Positions 1 through 7,155 of a DNA stretch of 25,855 nucleotides are shown piece by piece. The notes beneath the pieces were generated by a model that saw only the letters and a program-made list of their open reading frames with translations, ran no database searches and was not told where the DNA came from. This stretch comes from JAWVZS01 sp964507825 (GTDB taxonomy: Archaea > Thermoproteota > Nitrososphaeria > Nitrososphaerales > Nitrosopumilaceae), in contig CAZDQM010000033.1 of assembly GCA_964507825.1 (NCBI GenBank), forward strand, positions 1-25,855, written 5' to 3'. The translations under genes were made by a program, and so were the position numbers. Positions within the stretch are counted from its first letter, which is position 1; every line of letters starts with the position of its first letter.

Positions 1-217
1 CGCGTCCCATATCATGCACGCGATGAACATGGCCTTGGGCGGATACCCGCGTGGGCCGCCTATTCCGGGCTTGTTTACGTACGGCGCGTCAAGCTCGTCT
101 ACGATCCTGACTATGGTGTTTAGTATCAGTCCCGAAAGGTGCTCCCTTTATCAAGTTGTATGCTCGCTGATCATGCTTCTCAAAGGTCATTGGGCGTGAT
201 AAGATCCACTGATCCAT
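1..217 (-). pseudogene. Transposase N-terminal fragment (IS4/IS5-like), frameshifted and cut by window edge
   Basis: Reading the minus strand from an ATG at 217 gives MDQWILSRPMTFEKHDQRAY, then NLIK. One base out of frame the reading continues as EHLSGLILNTIVRIVDELDA and, further on, GGPRGYPPKAMFIACMIWDA to the window edge. The second part has the hydrophobic helix followed by a G-x-P-x-x-P-P-K-A-M-F segment typical of the N-terminal domain of IS4/IS5-type (DUF772-like) transposases. The one-base frame change lies near 139-150, so the gene is probably broken unless there is a sequencing error. The catalytic DDE region would lie left of the window. The family assignment rests on this short segment only. 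Confidence 0.5.
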
Positions 218-297
218 ATGCGCGTTTTTTAGAAAAGTAAAGCAATCTGTGAAATTATTTTGGCGCTGTGAATCCCAACCTGCCTACTTATTGGAGT

Positions 298-316
298 ATA
301 TAACTACCGGATGCAG
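298..316 (+). repeat. 19-bp dispersed repeat, copy A
   Basis: The 19-mer ATATAACTACCGGATGCAG occurs here and again, identically and in the same orientation, at 21523-21541. This copy lies between the transposase fragment and the copper gene; the other lies just past the 3' end of a minus-strand gene. A chance 19-bp match in 26 kb is very unlikely. It may be a remnant of a mobile-element end; its function is unknown. Confidence 0.7.
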
Positions 317-350
317 CCTAGGTGCAGATACGGGCAGGGGCCAGTAAACT

Positions 351-360
351 GTTTAAATTA
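351..360 (+). promoter_or_regulatory. TATA box of the CopC-CopD fusion gene
   Basis: GTTTAAATTA lies 21-30 nt before the ATG at 381. That is the normal archaeal TATA-to-start-site distance, so the transcript is probably leaderless or nearly so. Confidence 0.5.
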
Positions 361-380
361 TCAAAAACGGACATCGATGT

Positions 381-3131
381 ATGAAAAGAGGTGCGCTTGT
401 CTTGTTGCCGTTACTGCTCGGCCTAGTCCCGCTTGCAAGCGCGCATCCCTATACGCTTGACAGTATTCCCCCCGCATTGTCCAACAGCCCGGTCGGTACT
501 ACACAGGTCATAGTATTTTACTCCGAGGCGCTAGAGGCCGACTTTAGCACGTTAAAGGTTTTTGACAGCAACGGGGATCAGATTGACAACAGGGACACGC
601 GATACTACGAGGGCGAGGAGTCGCTCCTAATTACAACCCCGCCGCTTGACGATGGGGTGTACACGGTTACAAGTACAGTTCTCTCCAAGGTCGACGGGCA
701 CCTAGTCCCGGACGCGTTCGTGTTCGGGGTCGGGGACGTAGTTGTCGCAGATACCGGCGTCTCAGACGCGGAGCTGATTTTTTATCCGGATGCAGCCGCA
801 AGGTTTCCGGGACTGGTGGGCCAGACCATTATTTTAGGAGCCGCAATTGCATCGGTTTTGGTCTGGGGAACGCAGAGAAGAGATATCATCGGAGCCAGTC
901 TAGAACGCATCGAATCGGCATTTCAAAGCAGGTTTTTGACCGTGACGGGCATTGGAATCATTGCCGTATTTGCGTCAAATATCCTGATGCTGGCAATACA
1001 GTCATGGAGGCTAGAGGCCTCGGCGCTACAGGTGCTAGATACGTCGTTTGGAATGACCTGGATGGTCAGGATGGCCATAACTGCGGCGCTGCTTGCAGCG
1101 TGGTTTGCCCTAGAACGAATGGGCGGGGCCGCAAAATCCCGCGTTCCCATGCTTGTCATCTCATTGCTCCTCATCTTTACTACGACGATGATGGGCCACG
1201 GGGCCGCAAGCGAACAGGCGGGCGCCATAATACTGGACTATGTGCACAACCTCGTAGCTGCGGCGTGGATAGGAGGCGTCATCTTCTTTTGCTTTGTAGT
1301 GCTACCGGCCCTTTCGAGCCTGCATGAGGATGTGAGGGAGAAGATCTCCCTCGTGCTGATTCCAAGATTCTCCATCATGATGGTAGTTTCACTGGGTGTG
1401 GTGGTGATTTCAGGGCCGATGTTGCTATGGCTATTGGAAAGCAATGTGGGCATGATCATAGAGTCGACGTATGGAAGACTCATCATGATGAAGATTCTCA
1501 TCGCTTTGGCCATGGTCGGGATTGGTGGCTATCACCAGTTTGGGATTCAGAGGAGGGCCGAAAGGAATGCCGGACAAAAGATCAATGTCCACAAGAGACT
1601 AGGGCGCGCCCTAAGGGTCGAATCCATCCTAGGTATAGCCCTGCTCGGGGTGGTTGCGTTGCTGGTAAATGGGACGCTTCCTGCAGGGGAGATCCAATCG
1701 GCAGACGGACAGGATGTCATGTACGGCTTTTACTCTACAGAATTTGCAGGAGATACGATGTTTGAGGTGGAGATCTTTCCCTTTACAACAGGCAGTAATG
1801 AAATCATTGTAAGCGTCACGAACCTGCAGGGAGAGAAGATTTCGGATCTAGATACTGTAAAGATTAAAGTCTCCAACCCGGAAAAAAACATAACGCCCAT
1901 TGTAATCGACACTGTCAAGGACGATGGCAAATTTATCGGGGAGGCGACGTTCGGGTTTTCAGGAAGGTGGCTAGTAGAGGTCGAGGCACAAAAGACCGCG
2001 GCGGCAAACGAGGCCGTCGAGCTTGATTTATTGATCAAGCCGCGCCTGGCAAGCTTGCGTACCGAGATAACAGAGTATAGTCTGCCCGTCGAGGCCAAGC
2101 CGCTGTATCCGGTCTTTGACGGGAATGCGGTCTGGTTCAGCGACATTACCAATCCGATCGTCTGGAGGTTCAGCGTGGATGAGGAACAGTTTGAGCAGTT
2201 TGAATTCGAGGGTCGGGCATCACAGATACTGGCCAGGGATCATGACGGGAAGATATGGTTTACTGACCTGGCAAATCAGAATATAGGCTACATAAATCCA
2301 AAAGACGCGGAAACCAGGGTGATCAAGCTGCCGCAGATATCCCCTCACAACGTGACCTCGACGCCGATCTCACTTGAGGTTGACCATGACAATAACATAT
2401 GGATCTCGATCATTACAAAGGGTGTAATCATGAAATATTACCAGGATTCAGAAAGATTCGAGGAGTACAGACTAGAGAACATGCAAGGAGGACCGTTTGC
2501 CTTGCTAGCAGACGGCCAGGGCCGCATCTGGTATACCGAGTCGATCTCTGGTAAGATTGGCTCAATTGATATTGGGACCGGGAAGGTCAGCCCCGTGGAT
2601 ACCGATTTTGTCATTAAAGGGCCCGAGGCGCTAAGCCTCGATGATGACGGGGTATTGTGGATAACCGAGCATTCAGGTCCCGGAATTGTCAAATTCAACA
2701 CCGTACTAGAAACATTTGAAAGGATTCCTGTTACAAGGGCCGATTCACTGCCGTTTGGAATGGCATTTGACAGGTATGGCAACTTGTGGTATGCGCAGCA
2801 CCAGATTGACTTTATCGGCGTATATGATCCGTACAATAATGAAATCATGGACGTTGCCGTCCCGACGAATACGTCATTTGTACAGTTCCTAGATGCAGGG
2901 GATGATGGCAGGGTATGGTTTGCCGAGGCCGAGGCGGGTAAAATAGGCGTGCTGTCCATTACCGAGGTGCCACAGGCAGGACCCATTCAACGGCAGGATT
3001 CCGGCAACGCATTACAGTATACCGAGGTCGCCTCCCCGCTGGTGGCAGTAGGTATAATCGCGGCCTCCTTGTTCTTTGTAAGGGCCGTAAATGACAAGCG
3101 AAGGTTGGATGAAAAAATTCTCAAGAGATGA
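381..3131 (+). CDS. CopC-CopD copper protein fused to a Vgb/NHL-like beta-propeller
   Basis: A 916-aa membrane protein with four parts. Residues 1-21 are a signal peptide that would be cut after ASA, leaving H22 as the mature N-terminus. Residues 22-117 are a CopC domain: H22 plus D105 and H107 in KVDGHLVPDAFVFGV match the family's Cu(II) site. About 145-440 is a multi-helix CopD-like membrane region. After a beta-rich linker, about 570-880 carries at least six repeats with cores such as IWFTD, IWYTE, LWITE, LWYAQ and VWFAE, as in virginiamycin B lyase-like (streptogramin lyase) propellers. A final helix and a basic tail end the protein. Known role of CopC/CopD: periplasmic copper binding and uptake, plausible for an organism with copper-rich energy metabolism. 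The propeller's role is unknown; it may be an extracytoplasmic interaction surface. It is convergent with the next gene, 34 bp away. Confidence 0.85.
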   Translation: MKRGALVLLPLLLGLVPLASAHPYTLDSIPPALSNSPVGTTQVIVFYSEALEADFSTLKVFDSNGDQIDNRDTRYYEGEESLLITTPPLDDGVYTVTSTVLSKVDGHLVPDAFVFGVGDVVVADTGVSDAELIFYPDAAARFPGLVGQTIILGAAIASVLVWGTQRRDIIGASLERIESAFQSRFLTVTGIGIIAVFASNILMLAIQSWRLEASALQVLDTSFGMTWMVRMAITAALLAAWFALERMGGAAKSRVPMLVISLLLIFTTTMMGHGAASEQAGAIILDYVHNLVAAAWIGGVIFFCFVVLPALSSLHEDVREKISLVLIPRFSIMMVVSLGVVVISGPMLLWLLESNVGMIIESTYGRLIMMKILIALAMVGIGGYHQFGIQRRAERNAGQKINVHKRLGRALRVESILGIALLGVVALLVNGTLPAGEIQSADGQDVMYGFYSTEFAGDTMFEVEIFPFTTGSNEIIVSVTNLQGEKISDLDTVKIKVSNPEKNITPIVIDTVKDDGKFIGEATFGFSGRWLVEVEAQKTAAANEAVELDLLIKPRLASLRTEITEYSLPVEAKPLYPVFDGNAVWFSDITNPIVWRFSVDEEQFEQFEFEGRASQILARDHDGKIWFTDLANQNIGYINPKDAETRVIKLPQISPHNVTSTPISLEVDHDNNIWISIITKGVIMKYYQDSERFEEYRLENMQGGPFALLADGQGRIWYTESISGKIGSIDIGTGKVSPVDTDFVIKGPEALSLDDDGVLWITEHSGPGIVKFNTVLETFERIPVTRADSLPFGMAFDRYGNLWYAQHQIDFIGVYDPYNNEIMDVAVPTNTSFVQFLDAGDDGRVWFAEAEAGKIGVLSITEVPQAGPIQRQDSGNALQYTEVASPLVAVGIIAASLFFVRAVNDKRRLDEKILKR

Positions 3132-3165
3132 ATCATTGTCGGTTTGCGCGGCCAAGCCCAAGAGT

Positions 3166-4524
3166 CTAGCAGCGGCTCAGGGAAAATTTCCTTCCAAGTA
3201 ATATAGCGGATGATATCCCGGAGGCAAGAATGAGGGATGCAATAATTCCGAATTCGGGCGCCACCACTATTCCAAACTCCGTATCCTGGCCGCTCTGGCG
3301 TATATTCTCAAAGCGTATTATAGTAGGCCCCGTCTGATCTTCTAGGAACTCATAGTCAACAAAGTCCCCGCCAACACGGGCATTTCCCGACTCCCTATGG
3401 ATCTCCTTACCGTCCTGCAATATGACAAAGTCAAAGCTAGAGTCTCGCAGCGGCTCAGCAGTTGACGCGTCCCGGATGGTAAAGACAAACTTTGTCTTTT
3501 GGTCCGGCAAAATCTCCACCGGATCCCAGGACAAGTCGACCTGGTAGGACTCGTCGCGCGTCCAGGCAGATACCGGAAAGTTAACCTCCTTGGCTGTCTG
3601 CAGTGTGAAGAACATCGTGTCGCCGACCGGCGTGTCAGCCTGCTTTAGCTGATTCTTGATGTGCCTGATGTGTTCCTTTAACAGGACAAAGTGGATTATG
3701 CGCTCGTCATCCTCCGTATAGTCATCTACGGATATGGACGACTTGAAGAGATCTATATCGTTAACCTGTCCCGTGTAACCGGGCGTCAGAAATTCTTCAA
3801 AATCCTTGGGAAGGTGCACCTCCACGTGCACCACCGGAATGTGGGAGATTTTTTTCTCGCTCCAGTCAAACGGCATTGCAAGGGCCACCTGCCTTGTCGC
3901 AGAATCATAATCAAGGAAATCTATGGAATCAAAGTATGATTTAGTTCTGAATTTTACGTCCGCGTCTTGTGCATCCTTTTGGAAGAACTCGTCGACCTCG
4001 ACTATGGTAAGGTCGGCAGTATAAACCCCGGAATCTGCCACGAGATTGTCTGGCTCGTTGATTGTCAAGAGTTCAATCTCAAACGTATACAGCCCGCCTG
4101 ACTCAAAGACGGGGCCGATTATTGTTACAGGCTGTTCTAGCGTGGCATGCCACGCACCAGAATCCGGATCTTGGTTGCCGCGTATGTTGATCATGTCTTC
4201 ACCGGAATATTGCACGTTCATTGAGACCACGCCATCAGCGGAAAAAAATCGGTCACGAAGGAGCATATAGCCGTCATGGAACAGCCCCACCTCATATGTC
4301 ACGTTGGGAATTCCCTGGCCGGACTGCTTGTCTACGGCGGAGATTGTGACCTGCCGCTCGTCTATTTTGTCATAATAGGATGGAATCTCAACGTTTACTG
4401 AAATCTCCTGATCGCCTATTACGATAGACGGGATTGTATCTAGTCCTAGGCCGTGTCCCAATGCAGGTGGAATGGATGATGCGGCAAGCGCAAATAGGAG
4501 AAATAATAAAATTTGATTATTCAC
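3166..4524 (-). CDS. Secreted surface protein with PEFG-CTERM anchor
   Basis: 452 aa, GTG start. An N-terminal signal peptide (about 1-23, ending PPALG) is followed by a long beta-rich, Asp/Glu-rich ectodomain without recognisable catalytic motifs. Segments such as ISVNVEIPSYYDK and FVFTIRDASTAEPLRDSSF look like immunoglobulin-like strands. The C-terminus has APEFG at 422-426, then a hydrophobic helix and a short basic tail (GRKFSLSRC). That is the thaumarchaeal PEFG-CTERM arrangement, predicted from family knowledge to be processed by an archaeosortase and left as a surface-anchored protein. The gene stands alone, convergent with the copper gene and tandem with pyrB (37 bp). A structural or envelope role is inferred; the ligand is unknown. 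Confidence 0.75.
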   Translation of the reverse strand: MNNQILLFLLFALAASSIPPALGHGLGLDTIPSIVIGDQEISVNVEIPSYYDKIDERQVTISAVDKQSGQGIPNVTYEVGLFHDGYMLLRDRFFSADGVVSMNVQYSGEDMINIRGNQDPDSGAWHATLEQPVTIIGPVFESGGLYTFEIELLTINEPDNLVADSGVYTADLTIVEVDEFFQKDAQDADVKFRTKSYFDSIDFLDYDSATRQVALAMPFDWSEKKISHIPVVHVEVHLPKDFEEFLTPGYTGQVNDIDLFKSSISVDDYTEDDERIIHFVLLKEHIRHIKNQLKQADTPVGDTMFFTLQTAKEVNFPVSAWTRDESYQVDLSWDPVEILPDQKTKFVFTIRDASTAEPLRDSSFDFVILQDGKEIHRESGNARVGGDFVDYEFLEDQTGPTIIRFENIRQSGQDTEFGIVVAPEFGIIASLILASGISSAILLGRKFSLSRC

Positions 4525-4561
4525 GGTAACCAGAGACCGACCATACTCCTAAAAAACAATG

Positions 4562-5503
4562 CTAAAACCCGTCTTCATTTAGCATCAAGCCAAGTAAAGA
4601 GGCTCGAATATATTTTCCATATTCGGCCTGCCGGAAATAGCATGCATGATCGGTAGAGTCAACCTCTGCGGAGATTTCATCCAATCTAGGTAATGGATGC
4701 AGGATTATTGCGTCCCTTTTCATTTTTTTGATCATGTCTAGGCCGATGACATAACTTCCCCTTACCTTGAGGTATTCCTCCTCGTCTGGAAACCTTTCCT
4801 TCTGTATTCTCGTCACGTATATTACGTCAAGCTCGTCTACATGATCATCGATACTAGTCGACTGTGTAAATGGGAGTTTTTGCTTTATGTCATAGACCGA
4901 GTCGGGGCGGATCCGCAACTGTTCCGGGGAGATGAGAGTCACGTCAACGTCATAGTTTCCCAATCCGTATAAGAGCGAGTAGACGGTTCGTCCGTACTTT
5001 AGATCACCTATGATGCCAATCTTTAATCCATCAATCCGTTTCTTTTCCCTTTTGATCGTGAATAGGTCCTGCAGTGCCTGTGTGGGATGCTCCTCGGTGC
5101 CGCTACCTGCATTAATTACCGGCTTGGGTGATACCTCGGCGGCAAATTTGCTTGATCCATCCAACGGATGGCGCAGGACCAGCACGTCCGAGTAGGTGGA
5201 CATGACCGTCACGGTATCCGACAGGCTTTCGCCCTTTTGTGTAGACGAAGAGGACACATCGGATATCCCCAACGAGGTACCACCAATCAGCGCCATAGCG
5301 GACTCGAAGCTCAGCCTAGTCCTAGTGCTCGGCTCAAAGAAGAGGTATCCTAGCGTCTTTCCCCGTCCTATTTCACGGCGCTGCTCGGGCTCCATGTTGA
5401 TGATTTTTTCAGTGGCATTAAAGACGCGCCCTAGTTTTTCCCGGTCCATATCCTTTATCGAGATTATATCCTTGCCAAAGAATTCGTTCATTCTTTCAAT
5501 CAT
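4562..5503 (-). CDS. pyrB: Aspartate carbamoyltransferase, catalytic subunit
   Basis: 313 aa, the usual family length. It condenses carbamoyl phosphate with aspartate in the first committed step of pyrimidine synthesis (cytoplasm). Visible motifs: the carbamoyl-phosphate loop FFEPSTRTRLSFESAM (S59-T-R-T-R63), STQKGES with the active-site Lys at 90, HPTQALQDL (H139) and HPLPRLDEI near the C-terminus. It is divergent from pyrI with 29 bp between starts. The annotated ATG is at 5503, but a second ATG four codons on (5491, MNEFFGKDII) would lie about 25 nt from the TATA-like TGTATATGT and may be the true leaderless start. Confidence 0.96.
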   Translation of the reverse strand: MIERMNEFFGKDIISIKDMDREKLGRVFNATEKIINMEPEQRREIGRGKTLGYLFFEPSTRTRLSFESAMALIGGTSLGISDVSSSSTQKGESLSDTVTVMSTYSDVLVLRHPLDGSSKFAAEVSPKPVINAGSGTEEHPTQALQDLFTIKREKKRIDGLKIGIIGDLKYGRTVYSLLYGLGNYDVDVTLISPEQLRIRPDSVYDIKQKLPFTQSTSIDDHVDELDVIYVTRIQKERFPDEEEYLKVRGSYVIGLDMIKKMKRDAIILHPLPRLDEISAEVDSTDHACYFRQAEYGKYIRASLLGLMLNEDGF

Positions 5504-5532
5504 ATATACGGGTACATATACAAACTATTCTG
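5502..5532. promoter_or_regulatory. Overlapping divergent promoters of pyrB and pyrI
   Basis: Only 29 bp separate the two starts. CATATATA (5502-5509), overlapping the pyrB start codon, is 24-31 nt before the pyrI ATG and can serve as its TATA box. ACATATACA (about 5513-5521) read on the other strand can serve pyrB. Both transcripts would be leaderless and could not easily initiate at the same time. Confidence 0.5.
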
Positions 5533-5994
5533 ATGCAAGAATCGGAGCTTATTGTAAGGAGGATCAGGGAGGGTACAGTGATTGACCACATAGATGAGGG
5601 AAGGGGCCTAGATGTGCTTCGTGCCCTAAAGATTGACGGCCATGACGGGGGCCTGATTACCGTTGCGCTCAACGTCCCAAGTGGAAAATACAGTAAAAAG
5701 GACATCATCAAGGTGGAAAACAAGTTCCTAATAGACGAGGATACTAGCAAGCTAGCAGTAATTGCCCCAAAATCCACGGTCAACATCATCAAGGATTACA
5801 AGCTTGTTGAGAAGAGGCGGGTCTCACTCCCGATGGAGATAGACAAGATATTCCGGTGCTCAAACCCCGACTGTATTTCAAACAGTACCGAGCGCATAGA
5901 ATCGATCATGGATGTCGTTGACAAGACCAGCCTAGTTCTGAAATGCCGTTATTGCAGTCGCATTCTAGACGTAAACAAGCTAAACTATGCGTAG
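5533..5994 (+). CDS. pyrI: Aspartate carbamoyltransferase, regulatory subunit
   Basis: 153 aa, full length. The N-terminal allosteric nucleotide-binding domain (about 1-100) is followed by a C-terminal zinc domain with four Cys (C109, C114, C138, C141: FRCSNPDCISNS ... LKCRYCSRIL), which in the family holds the interface with PyrB. It acts with PyrB to give a CTP/ATP-regulated enzyme. In many prokaryotes pyrB and pyrI are co-directional; here they are divergent. Its 3' end is convergent with atpK, 33 bp away. Confidence 0.95.
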   Translation: MQESELIVRRIREGTVIDHIDEGRGLDVLRALKIDGHDGGLITVALNVPSGKYSKKDIIKVENKFLIDEDTSKLAVIAPKSTVNIIKDYKLVEKRRVSLPMEIDKIFRCSNPDCISNSTERIESIMDVVDKTSLVLKCRYCSRILDVNKLNYA

Positions 5995-6027
5995 ATACGA
6001 AAAAACCAAAAAGATTGTCGGTAGGAC

Positions 6028-6336
6028 TTACTGTCCGAGTATGATAAACATCATTACGATGCCGTAGATTGCAATTGACTCTACCATTCCTACGAAAATA
6101 AAGACTTTAGACTGCAATGCCGGGTTTTCACTGATTACGGCAAGTCCTGCAGCGCCCACCTGGCCCAAACCTATGCCGGCGCCAAACGCGGCAAGGCCAA
6201 ATGCCAAACCGGCACCTAGAATCTTAAGTGAGTCCGAGCTTGCCGCGTCTTCACCATCCGCGGCATACGCCACACCAGTCAGACCCGTTGCAGAAATTGC
6301 AAGTGTCGCCAAAAGTAACAAGACGATAGGTTTCAT
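6028..6336 (-). CDS. atpK: A-type ATP synthase subunit K (c-ring proteolipid)
   Basis: 102 aa. A cleavable-looking leader (about 1-25, ending GVAYA) precedes two hairpin helices. Helix 1 (about 37-70) is Gly/Ala rich (FGAGIGLGQVGAAG); helix 2 (about 78-101) contains the ion-carrying carboxylate E86 in GMVESIAIYG. The protein forms the rotating membrane ring. It is the last gene of the minus-strand ATP synthase cluster but has its own TATA box. Q59, E86 and S87 resemble residues of known Na+ sites in c-rings (see findings). Confidence 0.93.
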   Translation of the reverse strand: MKPIVLLLLATLAISATGLTGVAYAADGEDAASSDSLKILGAGLAFGLAAFGAGIGLGQVGAAGLAVISENPALQSKVFIFVGMVESIAIYGIVMMFIILGQ

Positions 6337-6360
6337 TGATAACCTCGCTCAATAATCTCC

Positions 6361-6380
6361 ATATTTAAATCATGATGATT
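6361..6380 (-). promoter_or_regulatory. TATA box of atpK with adjacent inverted repeat
   Basis: On the minus strand ATTTAAATAT (6361-6370) lies 25-34 nt before the atpK ATG, so K can be transcribed on its own in addition to read-through. Immediately upstream, partly overlapping it, AATCAT-G-ATGATT (6368-6380) is a perfect inverted repeat where BRE-binding factors or a regulator could sit. This may allow extra c-subunit synthesis, as many copies are needed per complex. Confidence 0.5.
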
Positions 6381-6387
6381 TTTCTGA

Positions 6388-6519
6388 TTAAATTTTGTCT
6401 AGGGCCTGTCGTTTGAAATTTTGCAGCTCGTCCTTGATCGACTGTTTTGAATTTTCAAACTCTTTCTCTACGGTTTTCTTGGAGTCCTCTACTAGTTTTT
6501 TAATTTCGTCTTTGGTCAT
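6388..6519 (-). CDS. 43-aa charged coiled-coil protein in the ATP synthase operon
   Basis: A small gene whose ATG overlaps the atpD stop codon by 4 nt (ATGA), so it is translationally coupled. It begins MTKDEIKKLVEDSKKTVEKE and ends KDELQNFKRQALDKI. It is almost entirely charged or amphipathic with no membrane segment; heptad-like spacing suggests one helix. Position and composition suggest an ATP synthase accessory part, perhaps a short counterpart of the peripheral-stalk H/G subunit, which is otherwise not seen here and is normally about 100 aa. That role is inference; the ORF itself is well supported by the overlap and the gene context. Confidence 0.65.
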   Translation of the reverse strand: MTKDEIKKLVEDSKKTVEKEFENSKQSIKDELQNFKRQALDKI

Positions 6520-7151
6520 TGCTTTCTCTTCTCCATGGACTCTTTAACTTTTTTTAACTTTGCGAATTCCTCCCGTTCCCTCTCTTCAAGGGTTGCCAGA
6601 ATAAACTTGATTCTTTGCTTGTATTGCGGAATGATTACGTTTTCTAGCGCATTTAGCAGTTTTTGTGTCTTTTCTAGAGCCTTTGCGAGGCTAAAGATAG
6701 AATTTTCATACTCTGCAGCCTTGCAGATCTGCGGTAAGAGGACCTTGATTTGCTTTGCCGCCCTGTCAATCGAGGAGTTGGTATCTGCAAATCCATAAGG
6801 CATGGATTTGGTATCCCGTTCGGTTACATTTAGTGTTGGGATTTTTACGTCCACCACCCTTCGTACATGGACGTCCACCTCCATCACCGGGGGAGTTGAC
6901 TCTGCAACGGAATCAACCGTGCCGCTTCCCAGCGCAAGGTATGCCTCGTTGACTGACTTGTAGATGTCCTGAAGCGGATCCCAGATGCCGCCCCTCGCCT
7001 TTGATGCCTCGTCGATCATCTCTTCTATATTTTTTAACAGTACCTTTCTTTTATCGTCTAGGATCTTTTGTACCATGGTTGCAACCTGACTAGAACGCTT
7101 GTACTTGAGGAGCTCGATTTTGGTTGCAGCTACGTTTTGTCCAAACGACAT
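6516..7151 (-). CDS. atpD: A-type ATP synthase subunit D (central stalk)
   Basis: 211 aa, typical length. Subunit D is the long coiled-coil axle that rotates inside the A3B3 head. The N-terminal helix (KIELLKYKRSSQVATMVQKI) and C-terminal helix (about 160-211, ending EEREREFAKL-like charged repeats and MEKRKQ) are the paired axle helices. The ATG at 7151 follows the atpB stop by 4 nt; the stop overlaps the next small gene. Confidence 0.94.
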   Translation of the reverse strand: MSFGQNVAATKIELLKYKRSSQVATMVQKILDDKRKVLLKNIEEMIDEASKARGGIWDPLQDIYKSVNEAYLALGSGTVDSVAESTPPVMEVDVHVRRVVDVKIPTLNVTERDTKSMPYGFADTNSSIDRAAKQIKVLLPQICKAAEYENSIFSLAKALEKTQKLLNALENVIIPQYKQRIKFILATLEEREREEFAKLKKVKESMEKRKQ

Positions 7152-7155
7152 TTGA

